Positions 27,780-38,757 of a stretch of DNA of 64,000 nucleotides are shown one piece after another. Where the stretch lies: NCBI GenBank assembly GCA_014529385.2, contig CM043953.1, positions 98,396,842 through 98,460,841 on the forward strand. The letters are read 5' to 3'. The DNA comes from Adiantum capillus-veneris (lineage: Eukaryota; Streptophyta; Polypodiopsida; Polypodiales; Pteridaceae). Positions within the stretch are counted from its first letter, which is position 1; every line of letters begins with the position of its first letter. Under the pieces are notes generated by a model, which was given only the letters and a program-made list of their open reading frames with translations, searched no databases and was not told the DNA's origin. The translations under genes and the position numbers were made by a program.

Positions 27780-28858
27780 AGCTACGCTTCACAGTAGTTT
27801 ACTTTCCTGGGAAAAATTCGGCAGCGTTTCCCCTGTAAACTGACCTCTGAACCAATATCAACCTGTCAAATGAACCAAGAAAGCTTCAGATTCTGCATAA
27901 ATTTTGGCAGAGTCTCCTTTGTAAAATGGCTATGGTGTACTCAAAAACAGACCAAAAACAGCTCAAAAACACTGTCTCTCTGACACTGTAAGCTATGGTA
28001 AACCTGTCCTGCACCTGTACTGTCTCTGAGTGTCCTGTCACTGTCCTATAAGCATAGACTGTGACAATGCCTCAACGGCAATAAAGCAAAGATGCAATCC
28101 CAACTGTCTAACTCACAGTCAATACATCCTAGCTGCCTATCTAAGGGTGCTCGAGGGATCGCTCCAAGACCTGTATCACCGAAAGGATCTCAACATTCGA
28201 GAATCCCCCAGCTCAATAAAACCTCACTCGGCCCTCAACAAAGGCTGCAGTAAATCTGACAGTACATAGACTTCCCACAAAGTCATACATCCACAAATTT
28301 CCCACTGTATGCTGTAACCGCTGCGGCGGTTGTTTGTTGCGTGACTCACAGCCAGCAAACCCTCAACAGACATACATCATCTCTGACAATACATCCCATG
28401 TGGAAGTACCTGCAATGTCAGGATGAAATCTGGAATATCAAGCAGCAAACACAAGCTACCTGATGAACTAGTGGATGTCGCCTACAGTCTGTGTGTAGAT
28501 GCGCCCGTGTCGTATGTGACACGCCTCCAAGAACTGTGAGCCGTCCTTCGATGTGTAGAAAGCCACAAATCAACACTCTGAGAGTGTCGATATCCTCAAC
28601 ACCTGCAGTCGTAAGCCGAAAACCCCAAATTTGCAGAGTCGGATCTGCACCCGCTGAGACCACGTAGTCGAAAATGGCCTGCGCAGACCTTTGTCGAAGC
28701 CGAACGGTGGCCGAGATGACCTCATAATGAAATTCTGACAACACCAAGCCCTTAGGGCTATCCCACGAGAATTGGGGCCGTGTCTTCGCCTGTCGGATTT
28801 CACTCCAATCTGAGCTGGTGACTCTAGCCTCCTGCAGTGCTGCCCCGAGCCTCAATCT
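27780..28858 (-). other. C1 leader with a 145-codon upstream ORF
   Basis: The leader lies between primer site and gag ATG, about 1.1 kb. Its first part holds an ORF from 28855 to 28418, which starts directly after the primer site and includes SSDWSEIRQAKTRPQFSW. No domain is recognised. The ORF is longer than expected by chance in leader DNA. Whether it is translated, or simply open because the copy is young, cannot be told here. Confidence 0.5.
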
Positions 28859-28860
28859 GA

Positions 28861-28872
28861 GCTCTGATACCA
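28861..28872 (-). promoter_or_regulatory. C1 primer binding site, initiator tRNA-Met
   Basis: On the minus strand TGGTATCAGAGC follows the 5' LTR after two bases. This is the standard plant Copia site complementary to the 3' end of initiator tRNA-Met. Confidence 0.95.
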
Positions 28873-28874
28873 GT

Positions 28875-29066
28875 TGAAGGAGTACGAGCGGAAGTGCGAC
28901 GCAAGAGAGAGTGCGAGAAGAAGAGCACGACGATATGGTGAACTCGCTCTACTGTAATGTGTAGAGCATAGTGAGTTCTTATTAGGTTTTTACAAAAGAA
29001 TATGTGTACATACCTGGCGGCCCGCCCACTTACCTGGTCGACCACATTGGGCTTTATACCCCAACA
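28875..29066 (-). repeat. C1 5' LTR
   Basis: 192 bp, minus orientation. A TATAAAG box is present near its start (about 29050-29056). CCCAT follows on the plus strand as the target duplication. Confidence 0.95.
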
Positions 29067-29213
29067 CCCATCTCTCTCTCTTAGTCTCTCTCTCATGAGA
29101 CTGCTGTTCTGGCACATACACACAGCCAGACAAGTGGGGCCCACAGTCACATGGCCTATGTAGATAATGATTTCTTTATTTCTAAATTCTAGAATTTCTC
29201 TCCCCTCCTCCCC

Positions 29214-29221
29214 TATATAAA
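29214..29221 (+). promoter_or_regulatory. TATA box in the G4 5' LTR
   Basis: CCCTATATAAAGAGGGG is a strong TATA context in a C-rich flank. The same motif is at 39593-39600 in the 3' LTR. An AATAAA lies about 310 bp downstream (29532-29537 and 39911-39916), consistent with an R region between them. Confidence 0.75.
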
Positions 29222-29705
29222 GAGGGGTCACCATCACACTAAACACACACACAACATCACCAAAGAATACACTATGCACTATGTGTGCCTAGTGCACACA
29301 CACACACCCACACCATCACCATCACCATCATCGCAATCACCATGCTTGTCTTGAGCATGACCGCTACACCCTTGGGCTATGGAAGATGAAGGGCATCGAA
29401 ATGAAGGATGATGGCTATAACCCTCGTGCGAGTCTTCGCCATCAACTCCCACCTATCAGCCATGTGCTCTACCACTCTCTCCCTTCTCATTCCCCTACCT
29501 TATGCTCCCCATTTCATCGCCTTATTCTCTAAATAAAGCTCGAGGTTTTGTGAGTATGTTTTCTTGCAATGTTTTGCCCATGTGAGGTGTGCGGAATCGC
29601 CACCTAGTCTTGTGTTTGGAGTGAGCTTGTGTATGTGTGAAGGGTGTGCGGATTCGCCATCCTTCTGTGGTGCCTAAGTACTAAGCCGCTATACCCCCTC
29701 CCTCA

Positions 29706-29748
<43 letters not shown>

Positions 29749-29964
29749 ACTTGATCTCATTTTCCTTCCTGCTCATCATTACTCCCAAGCATCCATCTCT
29801 CTTGGATGAAAACTTTGTTATGGTGGTGTGCTATTTGCGTCCTAGCCGCTGAAGCTAGGTGGTGCCCCCTGTTTGCTTTACCATGACAGGCTCGAGGCGC
29901 GCCATTCGGTCCTCGGTGCTTTAGAGGCCGTCGGGGGTTCGGGATTCGCTTTTCTCCCGTCATT

Positions 29965-29982
29965 TGGTGCCCCCACTGAGGA
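29965..29982 (+). promoter_or_regulatory. G4 primer-binding-like site
   Basis: TGGTGCCCCCACTGAGGA starts two bases after the 5' LTR end. It begins with TGG as expected. The matching tRNA is not assigned. Confidence 0.7.
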
Positions 29983-30035
29983 TCTTTTCATGAAGCCCTT
30001 CCGTTTACAAGACTGAAACCCCTAAACTATTGTGA

Positions 30036-30790
30036 ATGGATGAATGGCTAGCAAGATTTGCTAACTGGATGACAGAAGAAGAAGAGCTCCAAGCACAATT
30101 AGACGAACTCCGCATCTCCATCGAAGCTCGAGTGCCAGGCGTAACGGTAATCGATTTGCAGTGGGAGAGTCAACCAAAACGCCAAACCCAGTGGATATAC
30201 ATAGGCCGAGTGCCAAGAAGAAGAAGGAGAAGGTCGAAACCATGTCCGCAACCTACAACCAACCCACAACAACAAAATGGAAGGAGCTCTGCACAATAGA
30301 GAATCAACACAATTCTACTTTGAGAATCGGGTAACTCAAGTCACCGAGGTAATTATCACAGTCAGTTTTCAAGTCGCACCTGATGCTGCAGCACAGATAA
30401 CGTAATCATTGGCTCACACTTTCACTAGAGAAACTAGGCATCTATTGAGTTTGTTTCAGGAAATAACTCCACCCTCTCCCACAAGCTTGGACAGTGACTA
30501 AGCACCTCTAAGCTTCACATGAATCAGTACAACCTACCTCAAGACAGATCACACATACCAACACGTGTACGCTCAATCAAGGTAATACTGGACTTGAAGG
30601 CTCACTACCAGCACGTAATTGACACCATGCCGGGTGGGGAGCGGTTTTTTGAGGTTCTGGCATCAGATCAGCCCTTTGTCTTACCTTTGGTACAAGGCAG
30701 TGTACCGTTTGAAGTTTTAATCTATGTCCTAGTATAAGAGGGTATACACGCCTCCTTGTAAAGAAGAAAAAAAATTTTGCAAGTTAAGCA
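30036..30790 (+). other. G4 leader or decayed N-terminal gag
   Basis: An 87-codon ORF (30036-30299) with acidic and then arginine-rich ends is followed by coding-like pieces in other frames, such as 30519-30737. They may be the decayed N-terminal part of gag, because the capsid part begins just after. No domain is recognised. Confidence 0.4.
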
Positions 30791-30820
30791 GTGTGTCTTT
30801 CTAGCTCTCTCTCAGTAATC

Positions 30821-31351
30821 ATGGCAAGTGTAGCATTTCCAACATTTAAAAGAAATAAGGGGGAGGATTTGGTAACAGACTTCCTAGATGACTTTGAAGT
30901 AGCATGTGTAGTGAGCAACAAAGATACGGATGAATCCCAGGTTAGAATCTTTAAGCATCTCATGAAGCTAGAAGCTAGATCATGGTACAATGCACTTCCA
31001 CAAGCAACCAAGGATGACTGGGAACCCTTAAAAACCGCTTTTAAGAGGCGCTTTGGGGGAGGTACCACTTCAGAAAAGTTGTGGGACAAGTTGAGAGACT
31101 TGAAGCAGGAGGGTCTTTTAGAATATGCCACCTATGAGTCCAAATTTGTGGATTTGTGGGAACGGTGGGTTGAGTCACTGGCAAGGGGGGAAGGTGCACC
31201 CGATTTCCTAAAAAAAGATCGGTTCACGCATGGCTTATGGCCGCTTCTCAAGGAGAAGGTGAAAGGAAGATTCCCGGATACGTACGAGTTAGCCGTTGAG
31301 ATTGCTCGCCTTAAGGACAAGAAGCTGCGAATGAAAGCCAAAGAAACCTAG
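30821..31351 (+). pseudogene. gag: G4 gag capsid part
   Basis: It starts at MASVAFPTFKRNKGEDL. The capsid-type pattern is clear: FLDDFEVAC, LEARSWYNALP, DDWEPLKTAFKRRFGG, and L-R-D-L-K-Q-E-G-L-L-E-Y. TAG at 31349 ends it, but the same frame stays open to about 31540. A one-base shift then leads into the zinc knuckle CYNCGEDCHGMYYC (31569-31610). Gag is therefore broken twice. Confidence 0.85.
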
Positions 31352-31568
31352 TCAACAGAAGCAGGAACATCGCGGCGACTAGCAACTACGACAACTACCA
31401 TTCCACCACCACCATCGGCTCTTGGGGTAAGAGATGACCAACAAGATATGTTGGCCCATATTACTGACCAACTGCAGAATTTGTCTGTCCACTTAATACA
31501 GCAAGGGAGGAGTCAAGAAAGAGATCAAGACCCTAGTCGGATCACGACGACAAAACAGGGAGTATCTT

Positions 31569-33290
31569 TGCTACAACTGCGGAGAAGACTGTCACGGTAT
31601 GTACTATTGTCCCAAACCACGACAAAACTATAATAGAGGAGGTAGGAGGAACCAATTGTCACCCCCTAGAGAAAGAACACCCCCACCCCGAGCACCACCC
31701 CCACCAACACAAATTCTATGTCCACCCCAGACACCACTACAAGCATCCATTCCACCTCTTCCACTAGCCCCACCACCTAATTGCCCTGTAAACATCATAA
31801 GGCTAGAAGAGAAAGGAAAAGCCGTAGTAGTGGATCCACCCAGAGCAAAGGAGAGGGACAAGGGTAAGGAGAAGGTAACCTTTTTAGAACCACTTGAGGC
31901 CATGACTGTGAAAAGAGCTAGGAGGGAGAAAGCTACACAATCAGATGATGAGAGAAGCATGAGAGGAGAAACTAGCAAGAGGGCATCCAGGCCACGATGG
32001 AAATTGGGCATCACCGACTTCCAGCTAGGGGAAAGTTCTAAGCCCTATGATCTAACATTGGATGTGGCAGAGCAAGGACCGAAGATTACATGGCCACAGC
32101 TGCTACATCTTGCACCTAAAGTAAGGCGACAATGGTCCAAAATGGTAAGTACAAGACGCTCCAAAACAAAGGTAGCCGGAGCAATTTTGGGATGCAACAT
32201 GGATGACATCCTTCCAATTGTCGACGTAAACATAAAAGGAAAGAGGGTTGGAAATACCTACATTGATGGAGGTGCACAAATCTGTGTAATGAGCGAAGCT
32301 ATGATGCTCCGATTAAGGCTCGAGGTTGACAGGCCTTCTCCATGCAAGGAAAATATGGCAAACAACGCAAAAGTAAAGTGTGTGGGTGTGGTAAGTGCTG
32401 TGAAAATAAAAGCTTTCAACACTGAGGTAGAGGTAGATGTTTTTGTAATGCCTACTAAGGGGGAGGGCTATCCACTAATCTTGGGAAGGCCATGGTTGAT
32501 GGCCATGAAGGCAAAACAGGACTGGGGTACTAGCTTTCTATGCATGACCGGTAAGAAAGGGGAGACAATCTACTACGACATGAGGATTGGCAAGCAGAAG
32601 CAAATGAATCTGGAAACATCGGCAGATGAAACCACTAGCAAATCTTCCAGTTCTGAGGAGGAGACCACATCCACCGACGAAAGTGACAGTTCCATTGATG
32701 TGATGGGTATCATTATGAAGGATCCACAAAGGGTAAGCACAACTGGTGATCCATCACCAAAAGGGCAACCCAATGAAGAGGAGAGAAAATCACCTGGCCT
32801 AGGAGGAAGTAGGTTGAAGGGTATGTTGTCGACGGAATCAACACTTGAGGAGAAAGATAGTTTTTTGCAAATGTTGATGGGATTTCCTAACCTGTTCATT
32901 GACAACTATGAAAGAATCACAGGCATTACAGTGGTGGAACATCATATTAAGCTGAAGGAAGGGGTAAAACCAGTTGTGCAAAAGCTACGACAACTGGGGG
33001 TCATACAAGAAAAGGCACTCTTGGCCGAGGTAAGGAAACTGCTAGAGGCAGGATTCATCTATCCTGTAGAAAACTCAGAATGGGTGTCACGCATAGTGGT
33101 GACGCCTAAAAAGAATGGTAAGTGGAGGGTCTGTGTTGACTACAAACCACTAAATGCAGCTACAAAGAGAGACCACATTCCTCTCCCTTTCTTGGATGAA
33201 ATTTTGAATGAAGTAGCGGGTTTTGAATGCTATACCGTCTGTGATGGTTATTCTGGATACTTTCAAATATGCATAGCCTTGGAAGATTAG
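31569..33290 (+). pseudogene. pol: G4 zinc knuckle, protease and N-terminal reverse transcriptase
   Basis: After the knuckle (CX2CX4HX4C) comes a proline-rich linker. The aspartic protease follows, with active site IDGGAQ (about 32262) and flap-distal LILGRPWLM. An acidic linker rich in Ser/Glu follows. The RT begins with WVSRIVVTPKKNGKWRVCVD and YSGYFQI. TAG at 33288-33290 stops the frame, yet the same frame continues with IKTTFITPWG, the next RT block. A Gln codon changed by C-to-T would explain it. The catalytic loop is in the next part. Confidence 0.88.
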
Positions 33291-34330
33291 ATAAAAACCA
33301 CTTTTATCACGCCATGGGGTTGTTTTGCATACAGGGTTATGCCATTTGGTCTCACAAATGCACCTGCCACATTCCAAAGATATGTCACATATGTCTTTCA
33401 ACCGTTCTTTGGAACATCCATAAGAGTGTTCATTGATGATTTTTGTATATGTAGCTCCCGTATTTCACATTTAGAAAAGGTAACTGAAGGTTTGGCCAGG
33501 TTGCAGAGCCTAGGTGGGCAATTAAATGTGGATAAATGCCACATTGGGGAGAGTAAAGTCATTCTACTAGGCCATGAAATTTCAGCAAAAGGTATCAACG
33601 CCGACCCAAGTAAGGTATCCGCACTCATAGCCCTACCTTCACCAACGACCGCACGTCAATTGGTCTCTTTTCTACAGAAGGTGAGGTAATTAAGTAGATT
33701 CATACATCTACTATCACAACTTGTTCTACCACTGCAACAACTCACTCAAAGATCAACTTTCACTTGGGACGAGGAAAGCGAACATCACTACAATAAGGTA
33801 AAGGAGGTCTTAGCCACTCTGCCAACTATCTCACCACCTAAGTGGGATGAAAAATTCTATGTCACCTCAAGTGTTGGTGATGACTCATTGGGGGATGTGC
33901 TACTCCAAAAGGATACGACGACATCTTTCATGAGGCCAATCTACTTCTCTAGTCGAATGATGACAGTAGGAGAGAAAGGTTTCACCCATGTGGAACACTT
34001 AGTCCTAGCTCTTAGATTTGCAACTACAAAATTTAGGTCATATTTGCTGCCTAAGCAATTGTGATTCTAACCACGGATGAAATATTTCCCTATGTTGTAC
34101 AACACATGGATGTGTCTGCTAGAATTACTAAATGGCTAGTTCGTCTGCAAGAGTTTGACTACACGGTACAGGTAGAAAGCACGATGAGGGCAATTTTGGG
34201 GGGACTCATGACCTACCAAGTCTTTGAAGGGAAGGAGAAGCAATCTAAGGAAGGAGAAGTCCGATTACCTCCAGTATCACCGATGGTAGTGAGGCGGTCC
34301 GGGGCGGGCAACAAGAAGAGCAACCTCTAG
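33291..34330 (+). pseudogene. pol: G4 reverse transcriptase C-terminal part and first RNase H
   Basis: The frame of the previous part continues to a TAA at 33687. It has FGLTNAPATFQRYV, the catalytic FIDDFCICS and LLGHEISAKGI. Past the TAA the same protein resumes (SRFIHLLSQLVLPLQQL, FYVTSSVGDDSLGDVLLQK, FTHVEHLVLALRFAT), then again in another frame at 34061-34330 (ITKWLVRLQEFDYTV), the usual end of the Gypsy RNase H. At least two lesions are present. Confidence 0.85.
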
Positions 34331-34548
34331 ACACCCTTCAAGGCTCCCGTGCTGCTCAATGGGGCTGGGGCACAACACAACACAAACCAAAACAACAAAC
34401 CCACAACCAAATCCCAACTACACAAGGGGCACCACCTAGTTTAAGAGCGAACTAGGACGCAAAAGAGGAGAATCGTTAGAGCAACCCACAAACAAGCAAG
34501 GAATTTACACTAACCCTAACACCAATGGAACACTCTCACACACTAAAA

Positions 34549-34628
<80 letters not shown>

Positions 34629-36875
34629 TGTACAACTTAGCTTCAACTTTATATTTTGCACAAAAAGGAACTTAGAGCTTGCGGAATCAAGTGACAAGAT
34701 TTGGTTATAGCATCACTAGCACATTGTCTTAGGGTTATGGGAGCCCTCTCACCATCCACCCTCTTACAATGGTAGCCAAACAATAGCCAATGAATCACAA
34801 GCAACAAAACAACAACCTTCAATGAAACAAGTCACCTTATGAAGCTGAATGAGTTTGCCAAGCCAAATTGGAGGAGAAGCGTGAGCCTTTGGACATGAAT
34901 TGCACCCAAAACTACCAATTCATTGATGTTGGGGTAGATACAACAATGGTAGGAAGAATATCTTCTACTCGCACTCACTCAAACTAGCTCAAGCTTTTCT
35001 ATGCACCAAGGTGATGGTGTATAGAAAGCTTACTCTCTCTTTACAACCAAGATAGAACTGGCGTGTGGTACGCTCAATCTAGTGTGCAATGGTATAGTGA
35101 TGTCTTTTACAAGGAGGAATGGGTTCTATTTATAGGTTTTAGAAGCCTTGATTAGGATTAAGCCTAATCAATTTTATTAGGAAAGATCAAGGATTATGAA
35201 TTTTTATGAATTTCAAATGAGAATGGGGTCTCTCTTTTCTCTTGAGTCACATGGATGTGGGCTCAAGTAAGAGAATTATTGATGTGGTGAAAGGAGAGAA
35301 ACTTCCATGGGAGTGAGTGAATTTGTTTTACTTGTGCGGTTGCCTACTCCATATGTTGATAGTGTGGGTGCATTTTTACAAGAGAAGTTAGTTGTTAGTG
35401 GTAATAATCACTAGAATTGTTAGTGATACATTTACAATGGGTAGGATGAGTTGATTTGATGAAGGAAGAGGGGTGAATTAAAAGAGAATCATTGAGATGG
35501 TGAAGCTTTGAAGAAGCTTGAACTCACCCTTGTGTAGATTGTGGAAAAAATGACCGCTGGTCTTCTTCTTCTTCTTCGCTTCTTTACGCCGCCGCCAAGG
35601 TTGACCACCATGATGAAAAGAGGATTTGTTGATGAAAACTCCTCAATTTGCAGAAGTTATCATGGTTAAGATGCTGAATTTTAGATATTTTTAGGAGAGG
35701 TAAATGAAATTGTAACATAGAAGCAATAGAGAGAGACATGGAGAGGGTGTATGTATGTAGAGGTTCATAAAAGAACTATAGGGATGAGAGAGAAGGGTAA
35801 TGGTGAAGAGGGTGGGAGAAGCCATGGAAATTGCAGGTTTGAGTGAGGGAAGGAGAGGGAGGGATGTGTAAGAGTGAGTAGGTGTGTGGAAGGGTGAGAG
35901 AAGACTAAGGGCTACTTGTGAGAAAAGTGGGCAGACTGGGGTCCACTCAAAAAATCATAGCTCACCGCTGGTAGCTCCAAAAATCATGAAAAAATTTGAG
36001 GTGATTATTCAGAGCGTGTCTACATTTTCTCTTTTGACCACTGCTCCAAATTCAGAGTGGAGATAGGTGCCAAAATTCTCACCAAAAAGCCTGTTTTTTA
36101 TGCTTGCAAAAGTCTTTTAGTGGCCCCCTCCTTTGTTGAATTTGTACAATGCATCCAAGAGTGAGCCCCTCCTTTGTCATATTATAATACAAAGCATCCA
36201 AGTTGCCCTTGACCCGTGCATGGAGGAGGATTGTTGGTGAATAAAGAAATATATACATGGTGGGACTAGTGTATGGACTATTCATGGACTTTAGCTCAAT
36301 GAGCACATGGTGTTAGAATAATGAGTAAAAATAATAATAAAAATATGGAGGAGTTATGGATATGGAAAGATATTGGAATCATATGATATGGTCACTCCTT
36401 GAATTATTTTGGGTGAAAGAGGAAAAGGTATGCAAGTAAATAATATAATAAACGTAACCAATGAGTAGAAATCAAGTTTTTGTTTTCACGAGGGTGAGGG
36501 TGAAAATGTGGGAGTGATTTGTATAAAGGAAAAATATGAGGTTAGAGTATGTACATATTGGCAAAAAATATAATTATGGTGTAAGAGGATGAAAGAAGGT
36601 GTACATAGGTTTAATAAAACACACACCTAAGTAGAAATATTTAAATAAAATACCAAAATAATTATAAAAAATCCCTATATCTAGGCCATATATACAATGA
36701 AATATTTACACACAAAGAGGCCATAATATACTTTTATTTTTTTATTTTTTTATTTTTTTGACTCAACTAGCCCAGTGACTAGCTAGCTGAGGGTTTTTAA
36801 GAAGATATAGGAAAAGCCCTCTAACTCACACACGCCTATGTACAGTGAAATGGTAGGGATAGCCATAGCGTTTGG
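34331..36875 (-). mobile_element. Unclassified ~2.5-kb segment inside G4 pol, possible solo LTR
   Basis: No ORF of note. The segment separates two parts of pol that should be near each other. It has (GA)n at 34552-34624 and an AT-rich right part. On the minus strand CTATAAATAG (about 35127-35136) looks like a TATA box, with a perfect 9-bp inverted repeat (TTGATTAGG/CCTAATCAA, 35148-35171) just upstream. That suits an LTR in minus orientation. I could not find matching 5-bp flanks, so the borders are approximate and the identity is open. Confidence 0.4.
34552..34624. repeat. (GA)n microsatellite
   Basis: About 36 GA units without interruption, inside the unclassified segment of G4. Confidence 0.95.
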
Positions 36876-38729
36876 GTGAATTTGGTAGGGTGGAGTAACT
36901 TACTATGGCAATTATGGAGAGCCGAAAAACGGCTATCAGTAGAAGGAGCATACTCTCTCTACTTTGATGGAGTCTACAAGCGAGCGTCCGACAAAGCAGC
37001 TGCAGGCATAGTGGTCTTTGATGACAAAGGGACAAAGGTATTCTCGTTGGGCCAATTGTTAGATTCACATTCTAACAATGAAGCTGAGTATGCAGCATTA
37101 ACCAAGGGTCTACAGTGGTGCGTCTCGCAAGGTGTACAACGCCTTAATGTATTTGGGGATGCTCTACTTCTGGTAAGGCAAGTAAATGGAGCATGGACAT
37201 GCAAGAATCCTAGTTTAAGGACTCACTTAAGTGGTGTAAAAACCTTGTTGGGTAAGTTTGAAGAAGTTCAAATACACCATATCCCAAGGGCTCAAAACCA
37301 AGAAGCAGATGCCCTAGCAAGTGAAAGACTACAGGAAGTGGTGGTTGGAGCAATAAAACTAAAGCTCCCTCTATTTCAAGGCAGTGATGCCTTGCCTGAC
37401 ATCATGCATTTTTTGGAAACAGGGGAATGCCCATTAGATTTAACAAAGGGACAGAAGCAATGGCTGACGTGGAAGGCCACAAGGTATCGACTCATCAATG
37501 ACGATTTGTACTGTAAGGGTAAGGACCAAATACTCAGGAAGGTCCCTCTCTCTCAGGAAATCACGGGAGTAATTGCTAGCTGTCACGATGGGGTTTGTGG
37601 TGGTCACTTTGCCCTAGACATAACAAGTAGGAAAATCTTACAGGCAGGCTTCATATGGCCTAGCCTCAACCGTGATGTACACCACTGGTGCAAAACGTGT
37701 AAGTTGTGTCAAAAGGCCGGCACTAGGTCACTTATGCCTGAACCACAGACACCTATTCTCTCATATGGCCCATTTGAAAAATGGGGTATCGATGCCATTG
37801 GGCCATTACCTAGGGCCAACTCAGGAAAATTCTACATTATCATGGGGGTCGACTACATGACTAGATGGGCAGAGGCTACAGCCACCACTAGAATCACAGC
37901 GGTAGAGGTAGCTAAATTTATCTACGAGCACATATGCTGTAGGTTTGGCACACCTTTAGAGATCATCTCTGATAGAGGGCCAGGTTTCAGAGCAGACTTG
38001 GTAGGAGAATTAATGCAAAAACTGGGCATTACAAGGAGGCACTCTTCACCATATTACCCTCAATGTAATGGCCTAGTTGAAAAGGTAAATGGAATGGTTT
38101 CTAAAATTATTACCAAGCAGGTAAACAATCATCCCGGAGACTGGGATAAGTATCTACTACCAGCTTTATGGGCCTACAGAACTTCATTTCATACATCCTT
38201 GATTTTCACACCGTATCATCTAGTATTTGGTAAGGAAGCAATCTTGCCCATTGAAGTGCAACTACAAAGTCTCAGAGTAATGGCAAGCCAACTTCAACAA
38301 CCCAACATGCATTTGAGAGATCACATCATCAACTTGGAAAGATTGCAGTTGGACAGAGAAGAAGCAATAAATCATTATGCAGCACAAGCAGAGCATAGAC
38401 GGCTTAGCTTTAACGAGCATCTCCGAAAAAAAGAATTGAATAAAGGAATGTTGGTGCTCCGCTATGACAATCACTTTGACACGCGCAAGGATAAGAAACT
38501 CCTGCTCCGATGGGAAGGCCCTTTCATCATCAGGAAAAAGTATGCCAATGGAAGCTACCAGCTTATGGAGGCTAATGGAAAACTTCATAAAACCAGGGTA
38601 AATGGTTGGCGACTTAAACCTTATTTTCTTCGATTTGACCAGGCTCCACCTATTGACATTCCAGATGAGGATACACCATTAGCCGCCACCTCCGACGATA
38701 ATGATCAAGCAGATGAGCTAGAGACATGA
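36876..38729 (+). CDS. pol: G4 second RNase H and integrase, intact frame
   Basis: 617 codons without a stop. The first ~150 residues are an RNase H fold of the archaeal type: YSLYFDGVYKRASDKAAAG, NNEAEYAALTKGL, VFGDALLLVRQVNG, and the His/Asp end RAQNQEADALAS. Then come the integrase zinc finger (H...H...CKTCKLC) and the core with D (WGIDAIGPL), D (ISDRGPGF) and E (GLVEKVNGM). The tail has LRWEGPFIIRKKYANGSYQL. A second RNase H beside integrase is characteristic of Tat-type Gypsy elements. The stop is 12 bp before the purine tract. The ATG at 36876 is not necessarily native, since the protein should be part of a longer pol. Confidence 0.88.
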   Translation: MNLVGWSNLLWQLWRAEKRLSVEGAYSLYFDGVYKRASDKAAAGIVVFDDKGTKVFSLGQLLDSHSNNEAEYAALTKGLQWCVSQGVQRLNVFGDALLLVRQVNGAWTCKNPSLRTHLSGVKTLLGKFEEVQIHHIPRAQNQEADALASERLQEVVVGAIKLKLPLFQGSDALPDIMHFLETGECPLDLTKGQKQWLTWKATRYRLINDDLYCKGKDQILRKVPLSQEITGVIASCHDGVCGGHFALDITSRKILQAGFIWPSLNRDVHHWCKTCKLCQKAGTRSLMPEPQTPILSYGPFEKWGIDAIGPLPRANSGKFYIIMGVDYMTRWAEATATTRITAVEVAKFIYEHICCRFGTPLEIISDRGPGFRADLVGELMQKLGITRRHSSPYYPQCNGLVEKVNGMVSKIITKQVNNHPGDWDKYLLPALWAYRTSFHTSLIFTPYHLVFGKEAILPIEVQLQSLRVMASQLQQPNMHLRDHIINLERLQLDREEAINHYAAQAEHRRLSFNEHLRKKELNKGMLVLRYDNHFDTRKDKKLLLRWEGPFIIRKKYANGSYQLMEANGKLHKTRVNGWRLKPYFLRFDQAPPIDIPDEDTPLAATSDDNDQADELET

Positions 38730-38741
38730 ATGCCTCTAGCC

Positions 38742-38757
38742 AAAAGGGGAGGGCTAA
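38742..38757 (+). promoter_or_regulatory. G4 polypurine tract
   Basis: AAAAGGGGAGGGCTAA lies directly before the 3' LTR start TGATGAGGGC. This is the expected site for plus-strand priming. Confidence 0.8.

Larger units (their letters stand above)
23521..29066 (-). mobile_element. C1: Copia LTR retrotransposon, young, in the G4 LTR
   Basis: 5546 bp. The 192-bp LTRs at 23521-23712 and 28875-29066 differ at a single site (A at 23664, C at 29018). The target duplication CCCAT is perfect (23516-23520 and 29067-29071). On the minus strand the 5' LTR (TGTTGGGG...) is followed by ACTGGTATCAGAGC, the initiator tRNA-Met site, and a purine tract AAGTGGGAGGT precedes the 3' LTR. One long frame from 27779 to 23802 encodes gag, protease, integrase, RT and RNase H in Copia order. 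It is cut only by TAA at 27189 and TGA at 25410. Confidence 0.97.
22831..29962 (+). repeat. G4 5' LTR, interrupted by C1
   Basis: Segments 22831-23520 and 29067-29962 together match 38758-40339 nearly base for base, with scattered substitutions. The join point, ACCCAT before CTCTCT, is uninterrupted in the 3' LTR (about 39444), so the C1 insertion is unambiguous. The second segment holds a TATA box and an AATAAA. Confidence 0.93.

Noticed and set aside
34363-36765. CTCAA at about 34358 and 36762 as a target duplication for the segment inside G4
   Set aside because: The enclosed sequence would begin TG but end GA, not CA, so the match is probably chance.
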